A DNA stretch of 61,617 nucleotides, taken from Streptomyces sp. AC550_RSS872. Lineage in GTDB: Bacteria > Actinomycetota > Actinomycetes > Streptomycetales > Streptomycetaceae. Where the stretch lies: contig NZ_JAGMUL010000195.1 in the NCBI RefSeq assembly GCF_019049285.1, positions 1 to 61,617 of the forward strand, given 5' to 3'. Both the position numbers and the translations under genes were made by a program. Below are positions 42,408 through 51,486 of the stretch, piece by piece. The notes below the pieces were generated by a model that was not told the DNA's origin, did not search any database, and saw only the letters and a program-made list of their open reading frames with translations. The first letter of the stretch is position 1. Each line of letters opens with the position of its first letter.

Positions 42408-44204
42408 TTACTTCTTGAGGAAGACCCGGGTGACGTCCACGTAGCTCGAGTCGGAGCTGTAGCGGATGCCGCCGATGTTCGAACCGAAGATCTGGAAGAC
42501 CTTGGTGTAGTAGATCGGGGCGGCCGGGTTGACCTTCTCGGTGATGTACTTGTTCAGCGCGTCCCAGGCCTTGGTGGCCTCAGCGATGTCGGTGATCTTC
42601 ACGATGCGCGCGATCTCGGAGTTCACGTGCGGGTCGTTGATGTGCGAGTAGTTCGACGCGCCGTCCTGGATGGTGGTGCCGTCGTACAGCGGCGGGAAGA
42701 CGGTGGACGCGGACGGCCAGTCCTGACCCCAACCGGTCATGTACAGGTCGTAGCCGTTCTTGACCTTGCCGACCTGCTCGTACCAGGTGGCGGAGTCGAT
42801 CTCCTTCTTCTGGATGTCGAGGCCGATCTTCTCCAGCGCGTCGGCGATCAGGACGGCCTGCTGCTGACGGACCGGCGTGTTGCCGTAGGCGTAGACGATC
42901 TTCTTGCCCTTGAAGCCGCCTTCCTCGATCAGCTTCTTGGCGGCCGCGATGTCACCGTTGGGCTTCTTGGACCGGTTGAACGGGTCGTACTTCTCGTCGT
43001 AGCCCGGAGTGGTGGGCGACATCAGCGAGTTGGCGACCTCACCGCCGTAGGCACCACCGTCGGCCTTGAAGACCGAGGCGGACGGCAGGGCCAGCGTGAT
43101 GGCGTCACGGAGCTTCTTGTCCTTGACGCGGTCCATGTTGAAGTTGAGCTGCCACACGTAGGGCGCGTAGCCCTGGATGGTGCGCTTCATGGCGGCCTTG
43201 TCGCTCACGACGGCCTGGAGCTGCGTGGTGGCGACCTGGCCCGTGAACATCATCGTGTTCTTGGCGTCGCCCTGGTCGGCGAGGAGGGTCTTGGTCTGGT
43301 CCTCGTCGTCGTGGTTCATCTCGATGTTGAAGCCGTCGACGTACTGGTGACGCACCGAGTCGGACTTCGGGTCCCACTGGGTGTTCTTGACGAGCTTCAT
43401 CGACTTGCCCGGCTTGAAGTCGGCGATCTTGTACGGGCCGACCGCGACCGGGGCGTTGTCGTACTTCTCCTTGGTGTCCGTCTCCTCCGGGACGACGCTG
43501 TAACCGGGCATGGTCAGCATCTGCGGGAGGTCGGGCTGCGCGTCCTTGAAGTGGAAGACGATCGTCTTGTCGTCCGGCGTCTCCAGGACGTTGTCGGGCA
43601 GGTGCTTGCCCTTGTCCGGACCCGCGTAGGCCTTGCGGTAGGTGGTGCCGGCACCGGACAGCCACTGCTGGAGGTAGGTCGGGCCGTCGGTGATGTACGA
43701 CGCGTACAGGCGCTCGACCGTGTGGCGGATGTCCGCCGAGTTGATCGGGTTGCCGTTCGCGTCCTTCAGGCCGGACTTCAGGGTGTAGGTCCAGGTCTTG
43801 CCGCCGTCGGACACCTTGCCGGCGTCGGTGGCGAGGTCGCCCACGACGGTCAGGTTGCCCTGGTCGTCCTCGGAGTACTGGGTCAGACCGCGGAAGATGA
43901 GGCGGCTGAGCAGCTTGCCGTCCGAGACGTAGATCTGGCCCGGGTCCAGGTGCGAGAAGTCCGCCTCCTGGTAGACGTTCGCGGTGCCGCCCGCCTTGGC
44001 ACCGGGGACCTCGGGGGCCGGGCCGGTGGACGCCTTGGCATCGCCGATCTGCACCGGCTTGGACTGCGCCTTGGCATCCTCCTTCTTCTTGCTGTTGTCC
44101 TTGGCCGCGCTGTCGCTGCCGCCGCCGCAAGCTGTAAGGGTCAGGGCGCCGGCTGCCACCGCGACAAGCGCGGCTGTCGTGGTGCGATTACGGAAGATGC
44201 TCAT
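42408..44204 (-). CDS. bldKB: BldKB, family 5 peptide-binding lipoprotein
   Basis: A 598-residue lipoprotein: signal MSIFRNRTTTAALVAVAAG followed by LTLTACGGGSD, lipidated Cys at about residue 26, then a Lys/Ser/Asp-rich linker (NSKKKEDAKAQSK). SBP_bac_5 features: SRLIFRGLTQYS, TWTYTLKSGLKDANGNPINS, and the C-terminal YYTKVFQIFGSNIGGI. It should bind the extracellular peptide that BldK takes up. AGGTGG lies about 10 bases before ATG 44204. Second gene of the bldK operon. Confidence 0.9.
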   Translation of the reverse strand: MSIFRNRTTTAALVAVAAGALTLTACGGGSDSAAKDNSKKKEDAKAQSKPVQIGDAKASTGPAPEVPGAKAGGTANVYQEADFSHLDPGQIYVSDGKLLSRLIFRGLTQYSEDDQGNLTVVGDLATDAGKVSDGGKTWTYTLKSGLKDANGNPINSADIRHTVERLYASYITDGPTYLQQWLSGAGTTYRKAYAGPDKGKHLPDNVLETPDDKTIVFHFKDAQPDLPQMLTMPGYSVVPEETDTKEKYDNAPVAVGPYKIADFKPGKSMKLVKNTQWDPKSDSVRHQYVDGFNIEMNHDDEDQTKTLLADQGDAKNTMMFTGQVATTQLQAVVSDKAAMKRTIQGYAPYVWQLNFNMDRVKDKKLRDAITLALPSASVFKADGGAYGGEVANSLMSPTTPGYDEKYDPFNRSKKPNGDIAAAKKLIEEGGFKGKKIVYAYGNTPVRQQQAVLIADALEKIGLDIQKKEIDSATWYEQVGKVKNGYDLYMTGWGQDWPSASTVFPPLYDGTTIQDGASNYSHINDPHVNSEIARIVKITDIAEATKAWDALNKYITEKVNPAAPIYYTKVFQIFGSNIGGIRYSSDSSYVDVTRVFLKK

Positions 44205-44322
44205 GGAGTGGAATCCACCTGCCTGTGAGTAGTGAGCAGTGCTGGTAGCTGGCCGGAGCCGGGCCGTGGGGACCGAGGCCGACGTGGGCAAGAGCGTGTG
44301 GCCTGCCCGTGAGTGGGGGGTC

Positions 44323-45354
44323 TCAGCGACCGGTCTTGGGATCGAAGGCGTCCCGGACCGAGTCACCGAGGAGGTTGAAGGCCACGACGAAGACCACCAT
44401 GGCCACGCCGGGGAAGAGCATGTAGTACGGATCCTGCTCGATGATGTTGGCGCCGATGGCGAACATCCGCCCCCAGTCCGGGGTGGGTTCGACGTAGCCC
44501 ACTCCCACGAAGGAGAGGAAGGCGATGCTCAGGATGGTGCTCGGCAGCGTGAGCGTGAACTGCACCAGCGTCGGGGTGACGATGTTGGGCAGCAGCTCCT
44601 TGCGGATGATCCGCCAGGGCGAGGCCCCGGAGATCCGCGCCGCCTCGATGAACTCCCGGTCGCGCAGCGACATGCTGGCGGCCCGGACGATCCGCGCCAT
44701 GCTCATCCAGCCCAGGAAGGACAGGACGATGATGATCGCGCAGGTGCGCACATAGGTGGGCGTCTCCTCGTCGGGAGCGACGAAGACCGTGGTGATGACC
44801 GGCATCGCGGCGACGAAGAACAGCTGGTTGGGCAGCGCCATGAAGAAGTCGGTGATCCGGCCGAGCCAGTAGTCGGCCTTGCCGCCGAAGTAGCCGCCCG
44901 CGAGGCCGATCAGCACACCCACCACGGTCATCAGCACCGTCGCGGCCAGGGCCGTGAACATCGACGTCCGCATGCCGTAGAGCAACTGCGTGAAGACATC
45001 ACGGCCGAGGCCCGGCTCGATACCGAACCAGAACTCCCCGTTCATGCCACCGGCGGGCCCCGCCGGCATGGTGAACATGTCCAGGAGTTCCGGCCGCTCC
45101 TGCCCGTAGAGGGTGTACGGGTCCTTGCCGTACACCTTCGAGATCAGCGGCGCCGCTGTCGCGACCGTGAAGAAGAACAGAACGACGACGGCGGAGATCA
45201 CACCGGTTCGGTCGCGCTTGAAGCGGCCCCACATCAACTGCCCGGGGCTGCGTCCCTCAAGCTTCTTCGACTCCTTGGCGTCGCTCTGCGGCGCGCTCTC
45301 CTTGTCCACGAGGGAAGGGGTTTCAGCACCCTCGAGCTCGATTGGACTCGTCAT
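44323..45354 (-). CDS. bldKA: BldKA, OppC-type permease
   Basis: A 343-residue permease with an N-terminal cytoplasmic stretch of about 45 residues (SPIELEGAETPSLVDKESAP), first helix TGVISAVVVLFFFTVATAAP, the periplasmic GIEPGLGRDVFTQLLYGMRT segment and EAA loop FIEAARISGASPWRII. Ends NLLGDSVRDAFDPKTGR. First structural gene of the operon; its ribosome site is weak (GGACGAATC) and a hairpin and a short leader frame lie upstream, hinting at post-transcriptional control. Confidence 0.9.
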   Translation of the reverse strand: MTSPIELEGAETPSLVDKESAPQSDAKESKKLEGRSPGQLMWGRFKRDRTGVISAVVVLFFFTVATAAPLISKVYGKDPYTLYGQERPELLDMFTMPAGPAGGMNGEFWFGIEPGLGRDVFTQLLYGMRTSMFTALAATVLMTVVGVLIGLAGGYFGGKADYWLGRITDFFMALPNQLFFVAAMPVITTVFVAPDEETPTYVRTCAIIIVLSFLGWMSMARIVRAASMSLRDREFIEAARISGASPWRIIRKELLPNIVTPTLVQFTLTLPSTILSIAFLSFVGVGYVEPTPDWGRMFAIGANIIEQDPYYMLFPGVAMVVFVVAFNLLGDSVRDAFDPKTGR

Positions 45355-45380
45355 GATTCGTCCGTTTCACAGATGTTGGA

Positions 45381-45411
45381 GGCCGTCTGCACTGCACAGT
45401 GCCCGACGGCC
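45381..45411 (-). promoter_or_regulatory. Leader hairpin just upstream of bldKA
   Basis: GGCCGTC (45381-45387) and GACGGCC (45405-45411) form a stem with an inner palindrome ACTGCACAGT, 27 bases before the bldKA start. It could mask or expose the weak ribosome site. Confidence 0.45.
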
Positions 45412-45523
45412 TTCGCACGGCGTACATCTTTCGCAGCGCGCGAGGAGAACAACAACGGCTGGGGGTGAACCCCCTGAGGAACCCTGGCTCGCGATCGGAA
45501 CCGACCGCCGACGGAACGTGCCG

Positions 45524-45646
45524 TCAGGGAAGTTCGCGACGCCTGGCCGCGGCCACAACCGCCGCAGCAGGACTCCACGCACCCGCGGGGCCTACATCTG
45601 CCATCCGGGACGACGTGACCCATATGGCGCTTGTGGCACCTCGCAT
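45524..45646 (-). CDS. Putative 40-residue leader peptide of the bldK operon
   Basis: ATG 45646 has an excellent GAGGAGGAACCC ribosome site and opens a 40-codon frame ending at TGA 45524. The product begins MRGATSAIWVT, like the start of the binding protein of importer 1 (MRGATHAGRAV), then becomes Ala/Arg-rich without a lipobox. It may be a regulatory leader or the remnant of a second binding-protein gene. It ends 169 bases before bldKA. Confidence 0.4.
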   Translation of the reverse strand: MRGATSAIWVTSSRMADVGPAGAWSPAAAVVAAARRRELP

Positions 45647-46185
45647 GGGTTCCTCCTCATGAATCCGCTGGTTCACTGCAAAAGGGGCAGCACGCGACAC
45701 GTTTGGGCCCGTCGCCGGTGCCCAGGTTCGCCAGGTGCCCCCACGCTCGCGAGTCGGCGCCCCGTCAGCGCCTGACCCTTCCGAGCTCTACGCGCCTAAC
45801 TATCTGCCATCGCCCAGGGGGCGAACCACACTCTCGAGGTCTCGGTTCGATCACAGATAGGGGCCAGGTCTTCCAAAAACCGGACAAAGGGTTTGGTGAG
45901 AGATCACTGCGAAACGGACTTGTTACACATCTATCGGGGGGAGGTGTCCGTTTACCGGACGCATTGCGCCGGAAAAACGGTTGCCAGTCACGCACTCTCG
46001 GTGCAGGGTGCCCTGCCGGGCTGTGTCGTGCTCAACACACCTGGCGGAAAACCGTCAGGCGAGCTGCTTCCGGGCAGGTTAATAGGCCTCGACCCGCTCA
46101 ACGGCCTCTCACAACAGATTCAAGGGTTTTCCCTACACTCCCGCGTGCGCCGTCGCCGCAGCCGCGTCGGCCCCTCTCGCGCAAA
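45647..46185. other. Upstream region of bldK, no gene seen
   Basis: About 540 bases without a credible gene or tRNA. The segment 45860-46130 is clearly less GC-rich than its surroundings (TTACACATC, GGTTAATAGG and similar stretches) and contains several short inverted repeats, such as TCCGTTTACCGGA (45948-45960). It most likely holds the bldK promoter and binding sites for developmental regulators, but I could not assign any. Confidence 0.4.
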
Positions 46186-46226
46186 ACGGCACCGGGCACC
46201 CGCTTGGCGGGGTACCCCGGTGCCGT
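46186..46226 (-). terminator. Terminator of typA
   Basis: ACGGCACCGGG (46186-46196) pairs with CCCGGTGCCGT (46216-46226), with an inner GGGGTACCCC-like palindrome, 55 bases past the typA stop. Confidence 0.75.
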
Positions 46227-46280
46227 CCTTGGCGTGAATCAGCAGTGCTCAGCCGCGCTCAAGCCGCGCTCGGCGCGTCC

Positions 46281-48188
46281 TCAGCCGTGCTTGGCGCGGC
46301 TCGCGGCCCGGGCGCGCTCGCGGGCGTCCAGGTTCACCTTCCGGATGCGCACGGCCTCCGGGGTGACCTCCACGCACTCGTCGTCGCGGCAGAACTCCAG
46401 GGACTGCTCCAGCGACAGCTTGCGCGGCGGGACGATCGACTCGGCCACATCGGCCGTGGACGACCGCATGTTGGTGAGCTTCTTCTCCTTGGTGATGTTG
46501 ACGTCCATGTCGTCGGAGCGCGAGTTCTCGCCGACGATCATGCCCTCGTACACCTCGGTGCCCGGCTCGGTGAACAGCACGCCGCGCTCCTGGAGGTTCG
46601 TCATCGCGAACGCGGTGACGGCACCGGCGCGGTCGGCGACCAGCGAGCCGTTGTTGCGGGTCTGGAGCGCGCCGAACCAGGGCTCGTGGCCCTCGTGGAT
46701 GGAGTGGGCGATGCCGGTACCGCGCGTCTGGGTCAGGAACTCGGTCCGGAACCCGATGAGGCCGCGCGAGGGCACGACGAACTCCATGCGCACCCAACCG
46801 GAGCCGTGATTGGACATGTTGTCCATACGGCCCTTGCGGACACCCATCAGCTGGGTGACGGCGCCCATGTGCTCCTCGGGCACGTCGATGGTCATGCGCT
46901 CGACGGGCTCGTAGACCTTGCCGTCGACGTCCTTGGTGACGACCTGCGGCTTGCCGATGGTCAGCTCGAATCCCTCACGGCGCATCTGCTCGACCAGGAT
47001 GGCCAGCGCCAGCTCACCACGGCCCTGCACCTCCCAGGCGTCGGGGCGCTCGGTCTCGAGCACCCGCAGGCTGACGTTACCGATCAGCTCGCGGTCGAGC
47101 CGGTCCTTCACCTGTCGTGCGGTGACCTTGCGGTCCTTGACGGCCGCCTTCGCGTCGGCGCCCTTGCCGGTGCCGCCGCGGCCGACCAGCGGGGAGGTGT
47201 TGGTGCCGATGGTCATGGAGATCGCGGGCTCGTCGACCGTGATCAGCGGCAGCGGCACGGGGTTCTCGGTGTCGGCGAGCGTCTCACCGATCATGATGTC
47301 CGGGATACCGGCGACGGCACAGATGTCACCGGGGCCCGCCTTCTCGGCCGGCTTGCGCGTCAGCGCCTCGGTCATCATCAGCTCGGAGATCCGCACATTG
47401 CTGACGGACCCGTCGCGCTTCATCCACGCGACCGTCTGGCCCTTCTTCAGCTCGCCCTGGTGGACGCGGAGCAGGGCGATACGGCCGAGGAAGTTGTCGG
47501 CGTCGAGGTTCGTCACGTGCGCCTGGAGCGGGGCGGCCTCGTCATAGGTCGGGGCCGGGATGTGCTCGAGGATGGTCGAGAAGAACGGCTCGAGGCTGGT
47601 GGAGTCGGAGGGTACGGTCCCGTCCTCGGGCTTGGTGAGGGAGGCGATCCCGTCACGGCCGCAGGCGTAGACGATCGGGAACTCGATCTGCTCCTCGTCG
47701 GCGTCCAGGTCGAGGAAGAGGTCGTACGTCTCGTTGACGACCTCGTCGATCCGGGCGTCGGGCCGGTCGGTCTTGTTGATGCACAGGATGATCGGCAGGC
47801 GGGCCTGGAGGGCCTTGCGCAGCACGAAGCGGGTCTGCGGGAGCGGTCCCTCGGAGGCGTCGACGAGCAGCACCACCCCGTCGACCATGGACAGACCGCG
47901 CTCCACCTCACCGCCGAAGTCGGCGTGGCCGGGGGTGTCGATGATGTTGATGGTGATCACGTCCCCCCCGTCCTTGGGGTGGTACTTCACCGCCGTGTTC
48001 TTGGCGAGGATCGTGATGCCCTTCTCACGCTCCAGGTCGTTCGAGTCCATCATGCGGTCGTCGACGGAGTCGAGCTGGTGGGCGGCGAAGGCACCGGCCT
48101 GCTTCAGCATGCCGTCGACGATGGTGGTCTTGCCGTGGTCGACGTGGGCGACGATGGCGACGTTGCGGATGTCGTGGCGCGTGGCCAT
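46281..48188 (-). CDS. typA: Ribosome-associated translational GTPase TypA/BipA
   Basis: A 635-residue GTPase that binds 70S ribosomes and supports ribosome assembly and stress growth. G1 is AHVDHGKTT, the switch region LEREKGITI, G3 DTPGHADFG, G4 NKTDRPDARI. EF-G-like domains follow, and the TypA-specific C-terminal domain ends NLDARERARAASR. It is slightly longer than the usual 610 residues. ATG 48188 lies about 15 bases after GGGAG. It sits beside an LpqW-like gene, as in M. tuberculosis (Rv1165-Rv1166). Confidence 0.95.
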   Translation of the reverse strand: MATRHDIRNVAIVAHVDHGKTTIVDGMLKQAGAFAAHQLDSVDDRMMDSNDLEREKGITILAKNTAVKYHPKDGGDVITINIIDTPGHADFGGEVERGLSMVDGVVLLVDASEGPLPQTRFVLRKALQARLPIILCINKTDRPDARIDEVVNETYDLFLDLDADEEQIEFPIVYACGRDGIASLTKPEDGTVPSDSTSLEPFFSTILEHIPAPTYDEAAPLQAHVTNLDADNFLGRIALLRVHQGELKKGQTVAWMKRDGSVSNVRISELMMTEALTRKPAEKAGPGDICAVAGIPDIMIGETLADTENPVPLPLITVDEPAISMTIGTNTSPLVGRGGTGKGADAKAAVKDRKVTARQVKDRLDRELIGNVSLRVLETERPDAWEVQGRGELALAILVEQMRREGFELTIGKPQVVTKDVDGKVYEPVERMTIDVPEEHMGAVTQLMGVRKGRMDNMSNHGSGWVRMEFVVPSRGLIGFRTEFLTQTRGTGIAHSIHEGHEPWFGALQTRNNGSLVADRAGAVTAFAMTNLQERGVLFTEPGTEVYEGMIVGENSRSDDMDVNITKEKKLTNMRSSTADVAESIVPPRKLSLEQSLEFCRDDECVEVTPEAVRIRKVNLDARERARAASRAKHG

Positions 48189-48349
48189 ATTGCGGCGTAC
48201 TCCCGGAGTGGTGAGGACGGCTCTCGCGTACGTCTGTGTTACGCGGGCCCTGCCGGGCTTGACACGCCACGGCCTCACCCCATGGTACGTGGCCGTCGCC
48301 ACTAGGGCTCGCCAGGCTACGTCACCGCAGGTGAAACCCCTTTTGATCG

Positions 48350-48503
48350 CCCCCGCCGCCCCTACCCGTCCCATCCTTCCGGGGCTCCGCCCCAGACCCC
48401 GCTCCTCAAACGCCGGAGGGGCTGAGTTCTTCAGCCCGTCCGGCGTTCGAGGACGAGGCCCGAAGGGCCGACAAAGGGACGGGACGGGTAGGGGCGGCGG
48501 GGG
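48350..48503. repeat. Palindromic intergenic repeat (CCCCCGCCGCCCC family), copy 2
   Basis: Perfect 23-base inverted arms (48350-48372 and 48481-48503) enclose two further hairpins, including one built on CTCAAACGCCGGA and its inverse. Same modules as at 7163-7293. It fills most of the 324 bases between typA and the upstream lipoprotein gene and should terminate the latter. Confidence 0.8.
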
Positions 48504-48512
48504 CGGAGAACG

Positions 48513-50795
48513 TCAGTTGGTCGACGCGCTCGCGGCGGGCTTCGCGCTCTTGTTCAGGAAGCCCATGTCCTCGTACACCGGCGTGCCGAAACCGAAGGCC
48601 CCGGCGTTGGCGACGTTCGACCTCGTGGCCACCAGCTGCGGACGCTGGAAGAGAGGGAGGGAACCGGCCGCCGCCCAGATACGGGAGTCGGCCTTCCGGA
48701 TCAGCGACCGCGACTCGGACTCGTCCAACGTGGCGAGCGCCTGGTCGAAGAGCTGATCCACCTGATCGGTACCGACACGCGTGTAGTTCTGCTCGACGTT
48801 CAGGGACCCGTCGGCGGCCGGGACGGGCTTGGCGTAGATGGGCCGGGCGTCGGTGGCGGGATACGCGGAGGCGGGCCAGGAGTAGAGCGCGAGGTCGTAC
48901 TGACCGGACGCGATGTGGTCCTTGAAGTAGCTCTCGTCCGAGACCTTCATGATCTCGGTACGGATCCCGACCCGCTCCAGCATCACCGAGATCCGGTCCG
49001 CCACGGTCCGCAGCGTCTGCGACCCCTCCCCCTCCGGCACCACGAACCGCAACGTCAACGCCTTGCCGTCCTTGGCCAAGGGCCGAGCCGCCGCACCCGC
49101 CGGAGCGGGAGTGCCCTGCGGGGCGTACGCCCCGGGCGCCCCACCCTGCTGCACCTGCTTGGTGCCGTACTGCTTGCCGTCCTGAGCGAGATGCCGCCCA
49201 CCGTCGTGATCGGCGTCCTCCCCCTCCCTCTTCTCCTTCCCCTTGTCGCCCTCGTGCCGGGGCGCCTTGTTGTCCTCCCCGACGATGTACGTCCCGTCGT
49301 CACCGGCCTCGTCCCCGGCCTTGGACTTGGACTTCGCCGTGGACTCGGAGCCGGAGTCCTTATCAGCCTTGTCAGCCTTGTCAACCTTCTCGGCCTTCTT
49401 CCCCTCACTCCCCGCAGCCTTCTCGGCCTTCTCAGCCTTCTCGGCCTTCTCCCCCTTGCTCCCCGCCGCCTCCTCCCCCTTCTTCTTCTCCTCCTTGACC
49501 GGCCCGCCCGGCACCCATCCCGCATCCGCGAGCAGCGCCTGCGCCTCCGCCGTGTCCTGGTCACCGATGGCGCCGCTGTTGTCGGCGTACGCGGCCTGCC
49601 CGGACAGGGCGAGATGGCTGCCGACCGGCTTGGCGGGCAGGCCCAGCGGGGACAGGACCAGCTTCGCCAGTTCCTCCCGGTCGATGGCGCGGGCCACGGC
49701 CCGTCGGATCCGCTCGTCGGCGAGCAGACTGTCGCCGCCGTTGAGCGCCAGCTGGGTGTACGCCGGCTCCAGGGACTTCCGTACCTCGAAGCCGCGGAAC
49801 CTCGCCCTGTCCTGCCGCTGCTTCGCGGTGAGGGTGCGCCGGTCGGGGCCCATCAGCGGCGTACCGGAGGGGCCGGCGGACGCGGCCCGCGGCGGCGCGG
49901 CGAGCGCGATGCGCCGGGCCGCGGCGGAGTCGATCTCGGCCAGGTCGATATCCCCGGCGGCCAGGGCGGCGGCCCGCTGGTCGCGCGGTACGGCGCGCAG
50001 CACGATCTCGTTCAGCTTGGCCGGCTCCCCCCACCAGCGGGGGTTGCGGGTGAGGGTGACGTCGCCGCCCTTGCGGTCGATCTTCTGCACGGTGAACGGC
50101 CCGGCGGTGACCTTGAGCTTGCTCCGTGCCCCGTCGTTGAACGAGTCCGGCGTGCCCATGACCTCCTTCGGGTACAGCGGCGAGAAGAGGGAGCGCCAGT
50201 CCGCGTACGGGCGCCCGAAGGTGACCCGCACCTCCAGGTCGTTCTCGCCGCGCTCGATCTTCTCGATGCGGTCGTAGCCGGCGTTGCGGGCGGTCCAGTA
50301 GGCGCTGTCCTTGCCGGACAGGGCCCGCCACTGGGCGGCGAAGTCGGCGGCGCCGATCTCCCGGCCGTCGCTCCAGACGGCCTGCTGGTTGAGCTTGTAC
50401 AGGACGACCTGCTTGGGCTCGGTCTTGACGATCTTCGCGGACTCCAGGTACTCCGGATTGCGCTCCGGGCGCCCGTTCTCGTCGAGTCGGAACATCGACG
50501 GCAGGGTGGCCTGCGCGATCCGGGTCGTGGCCGCGTCGGCGTCCGACTGGAAGGTGTTCAGCGTCTCCGGTACGGCGTCCACGGCCCACCGCAGCGTGCC
50601 GCCGTCGAGGAGCTGGGCCCGGGCGGCCGTGGCGATGTCCTGCCCGGCCAGCGGCTTTCCGGCCGGATCCGGGTCGCTGCAACCGGCGAGCGCGGGCATC
50701 GCGAGCACGCCCGCGACGAGGAAGGTGGCCGAGCGCAGGACCGCGCTGCGGCCAGGCCTGGGTCCGACGCTGGGTCCGATGCCGACGTGGGACAT
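48513..50795 (-). CDS. LpqW-like family 5 binding lipoprotein with Lys/Glu-rich insertion
   Basis: A 760-residue lipoprotein. The signal ends in LAMPALAGCSD with the lipidated Cys at residue 39. SBP_bac_5 segments surround an insertion of about 140 residues (433-572) rich in Lys, Glu, Asp and Gly (GEKAEKAEKAEKAAGSEGKK, KADKADKDSG). No permease or ATPase is linked. Position next to typA and overall character fit mycobacterial LpqW, which controls mannolipid synthesis instead of transporting peptides. A similar envelope role is inference. ATG 50795 has GGAGGTACC upstream. Confidence 0.75.
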   Translation of the reverse strand: MSHVGIGPSVGPRPGRSAVLRSATFLVAGVLAMPALAGCSDPDPAGKPLAGQDIATAARAQLLDGGTLRWAVDAVPETLNTFQSDADAATTRIAQATLPSMFRLDENGRPERNPEYLESAKIVKTEPKQVVLYKLNQQAVWSDGREIGAADFAAQWRALSGKDSAYWTARNAGYDRIEKIERGENDLEVRVTFGRPYADWRSLFSPLYPKEVMGTPDSFNDGARSKLKVTAGPFTVQKIDRKGGDVTLTRNPRWWGEPAKLNEIVLRAVPRDQRAAALAAGDIDLAEIDSAAARRIALAAPPRAASAGPSGTPLMGPDRRTLTAKQRQDRARFRGFEVRKSLEPAYTQLALNGGDSLLADERIRRAVARAIDREELAKLVLSPLGLPAKPVGSHLALSGQAAYADNSGAIGDQDTAEAQALLADAGWVPGGPVKEEKKKGEEAAGSKGEKAEKAEKAEKAAGSEGKKAEKVDKADKADKDSGSESTAKSKSKAGDEAGDDGTYIVGEDNKAPRHEGDKGKEKREGEDADHDGGRHLAQDGKQYGTKQVQQGGAPGAYAPQGTPAPAGAAARPLAKDGKALTLRFVVPEGEGSQTLRTVADRISVMLERVGIRTEIMKVSDESYFKDHIASGQYDLALYSWPASAYPATDARPIYAKPVPAADGSLNVEQNYTRVGTDQVDQLFDQALATLDESESRSLIRKADSRIWAAAGSLPLFQRPQLVATRSNVANAGAFGFGTPVYEDMGFLNKSAKPAASASTN

Positions 50796-51162
50796 CTCAG
50801 GTACCTCCGGGGAGCGGCTCCCGCCGGTGACAATAAGTGCGTTCTGATCACATTTGGCGTTATTTTGGAGCTGATCAGATGTAAGGCACCCCACTGAAGA
50901 GGAAGGGGTTCGCCAGGCGGAGACGACACGGCGGCAGGGGCGGAGAAGGCCACCCGTGCGGAGCAACGCGCTCCGCACGGCGCAGTCCTCGCAAGCTTTC
51001 GGCTCCCCGGCGTGCACAGAGCGCTTGCGGGCGTGCAATGGAGGCGTGCAATCCGCCAATCGCTGCACATCCCTTCACAGCGATAGGTGTGACGCGCAAC
51101 ACTCGCAGGCGCATGAACGTTGCCACCCAGGGCCGTAGGGCCCACGGAAGTGAGGTCACGTC
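50796..51162. other. Divergent intergenic region with direct repeats
   Basis: No gene seen in 367 bases. Two TGATCA-centred palindromes (CTGATCACA near 50845 and CTGATCAGA near 50872) flank an AT-rich stretch likely to hold the promoter of the LpqW-like gene. GCGTGCA occurs three times (51010, 51031, 51044), twice extended to GCGTGCAAT with 13-base spacing, possible regulator sites for the Sdh genes to the right. Confidence 0.4.
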
Positions 51163-51456
51163 ATGTCCGTGCAAGACGACCTGACAGCTGTCCAGCGCTG
51201 CCTCGACGACCTGGCCCGGTCCGTGGGCCGGCTGGAGAAGCAGCTGGGCACCGGCGGAATCGAGATGCGCCGCGTCCGCACCGACGCCAACCATCTCCGC
51301 GAGAGCGTCGCGCTGCTCAGGGACGCCGCCGCGTCCCCCGCCGCCACCCAGCGCAAACCGGAGCTCGTCACCATCCCCGACACGCCGTACGACGACTCTC
51401 TGTGGATCGACACGGATGACGAGGGTCTCGGCGCCCGGGACCGCCACGCCCCCTGA
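51163..51456 (+). CDS. Small helical protein upstream of succinate dehydrogenase
   Basis: A 97-residue protein with an amphipathic helical first half (LTAVQRCLDDLARSVGRLEK, RVRTDANHLRESVALLRDAA), probably a coiled coil, and an acidic C-terminus (DDSLWIDTDDEG). No signal peptide or membrane segment. GTGAGGTCACGTC precedes ATG 51163. It lies 30 bases before the Sdh membrane anchor, so it is likely co-transcribed. Function unknown; conserved in Streptomyces at this place. Confidence 0.75.
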   Translation: MSVQDDLTAVQRCLDDLARSVGRLEKQLGTGGIEMRRVRTDANHLRESVALLRDAAASPAATQRKPELVTIPDTPYDDSLWIDTDDEGLGARDRHAP

Positions 51457-51486
51457 GCCGTCCCCTGACCCGACCGGAGTCATGCA

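Noticed and set aside
45412..46185. Possible tRNA or small RNA gene upstream of bldK
   Set aside because: Several short hairpins are present, but I could not fold a cloverleaf or recognise any known RNA family.
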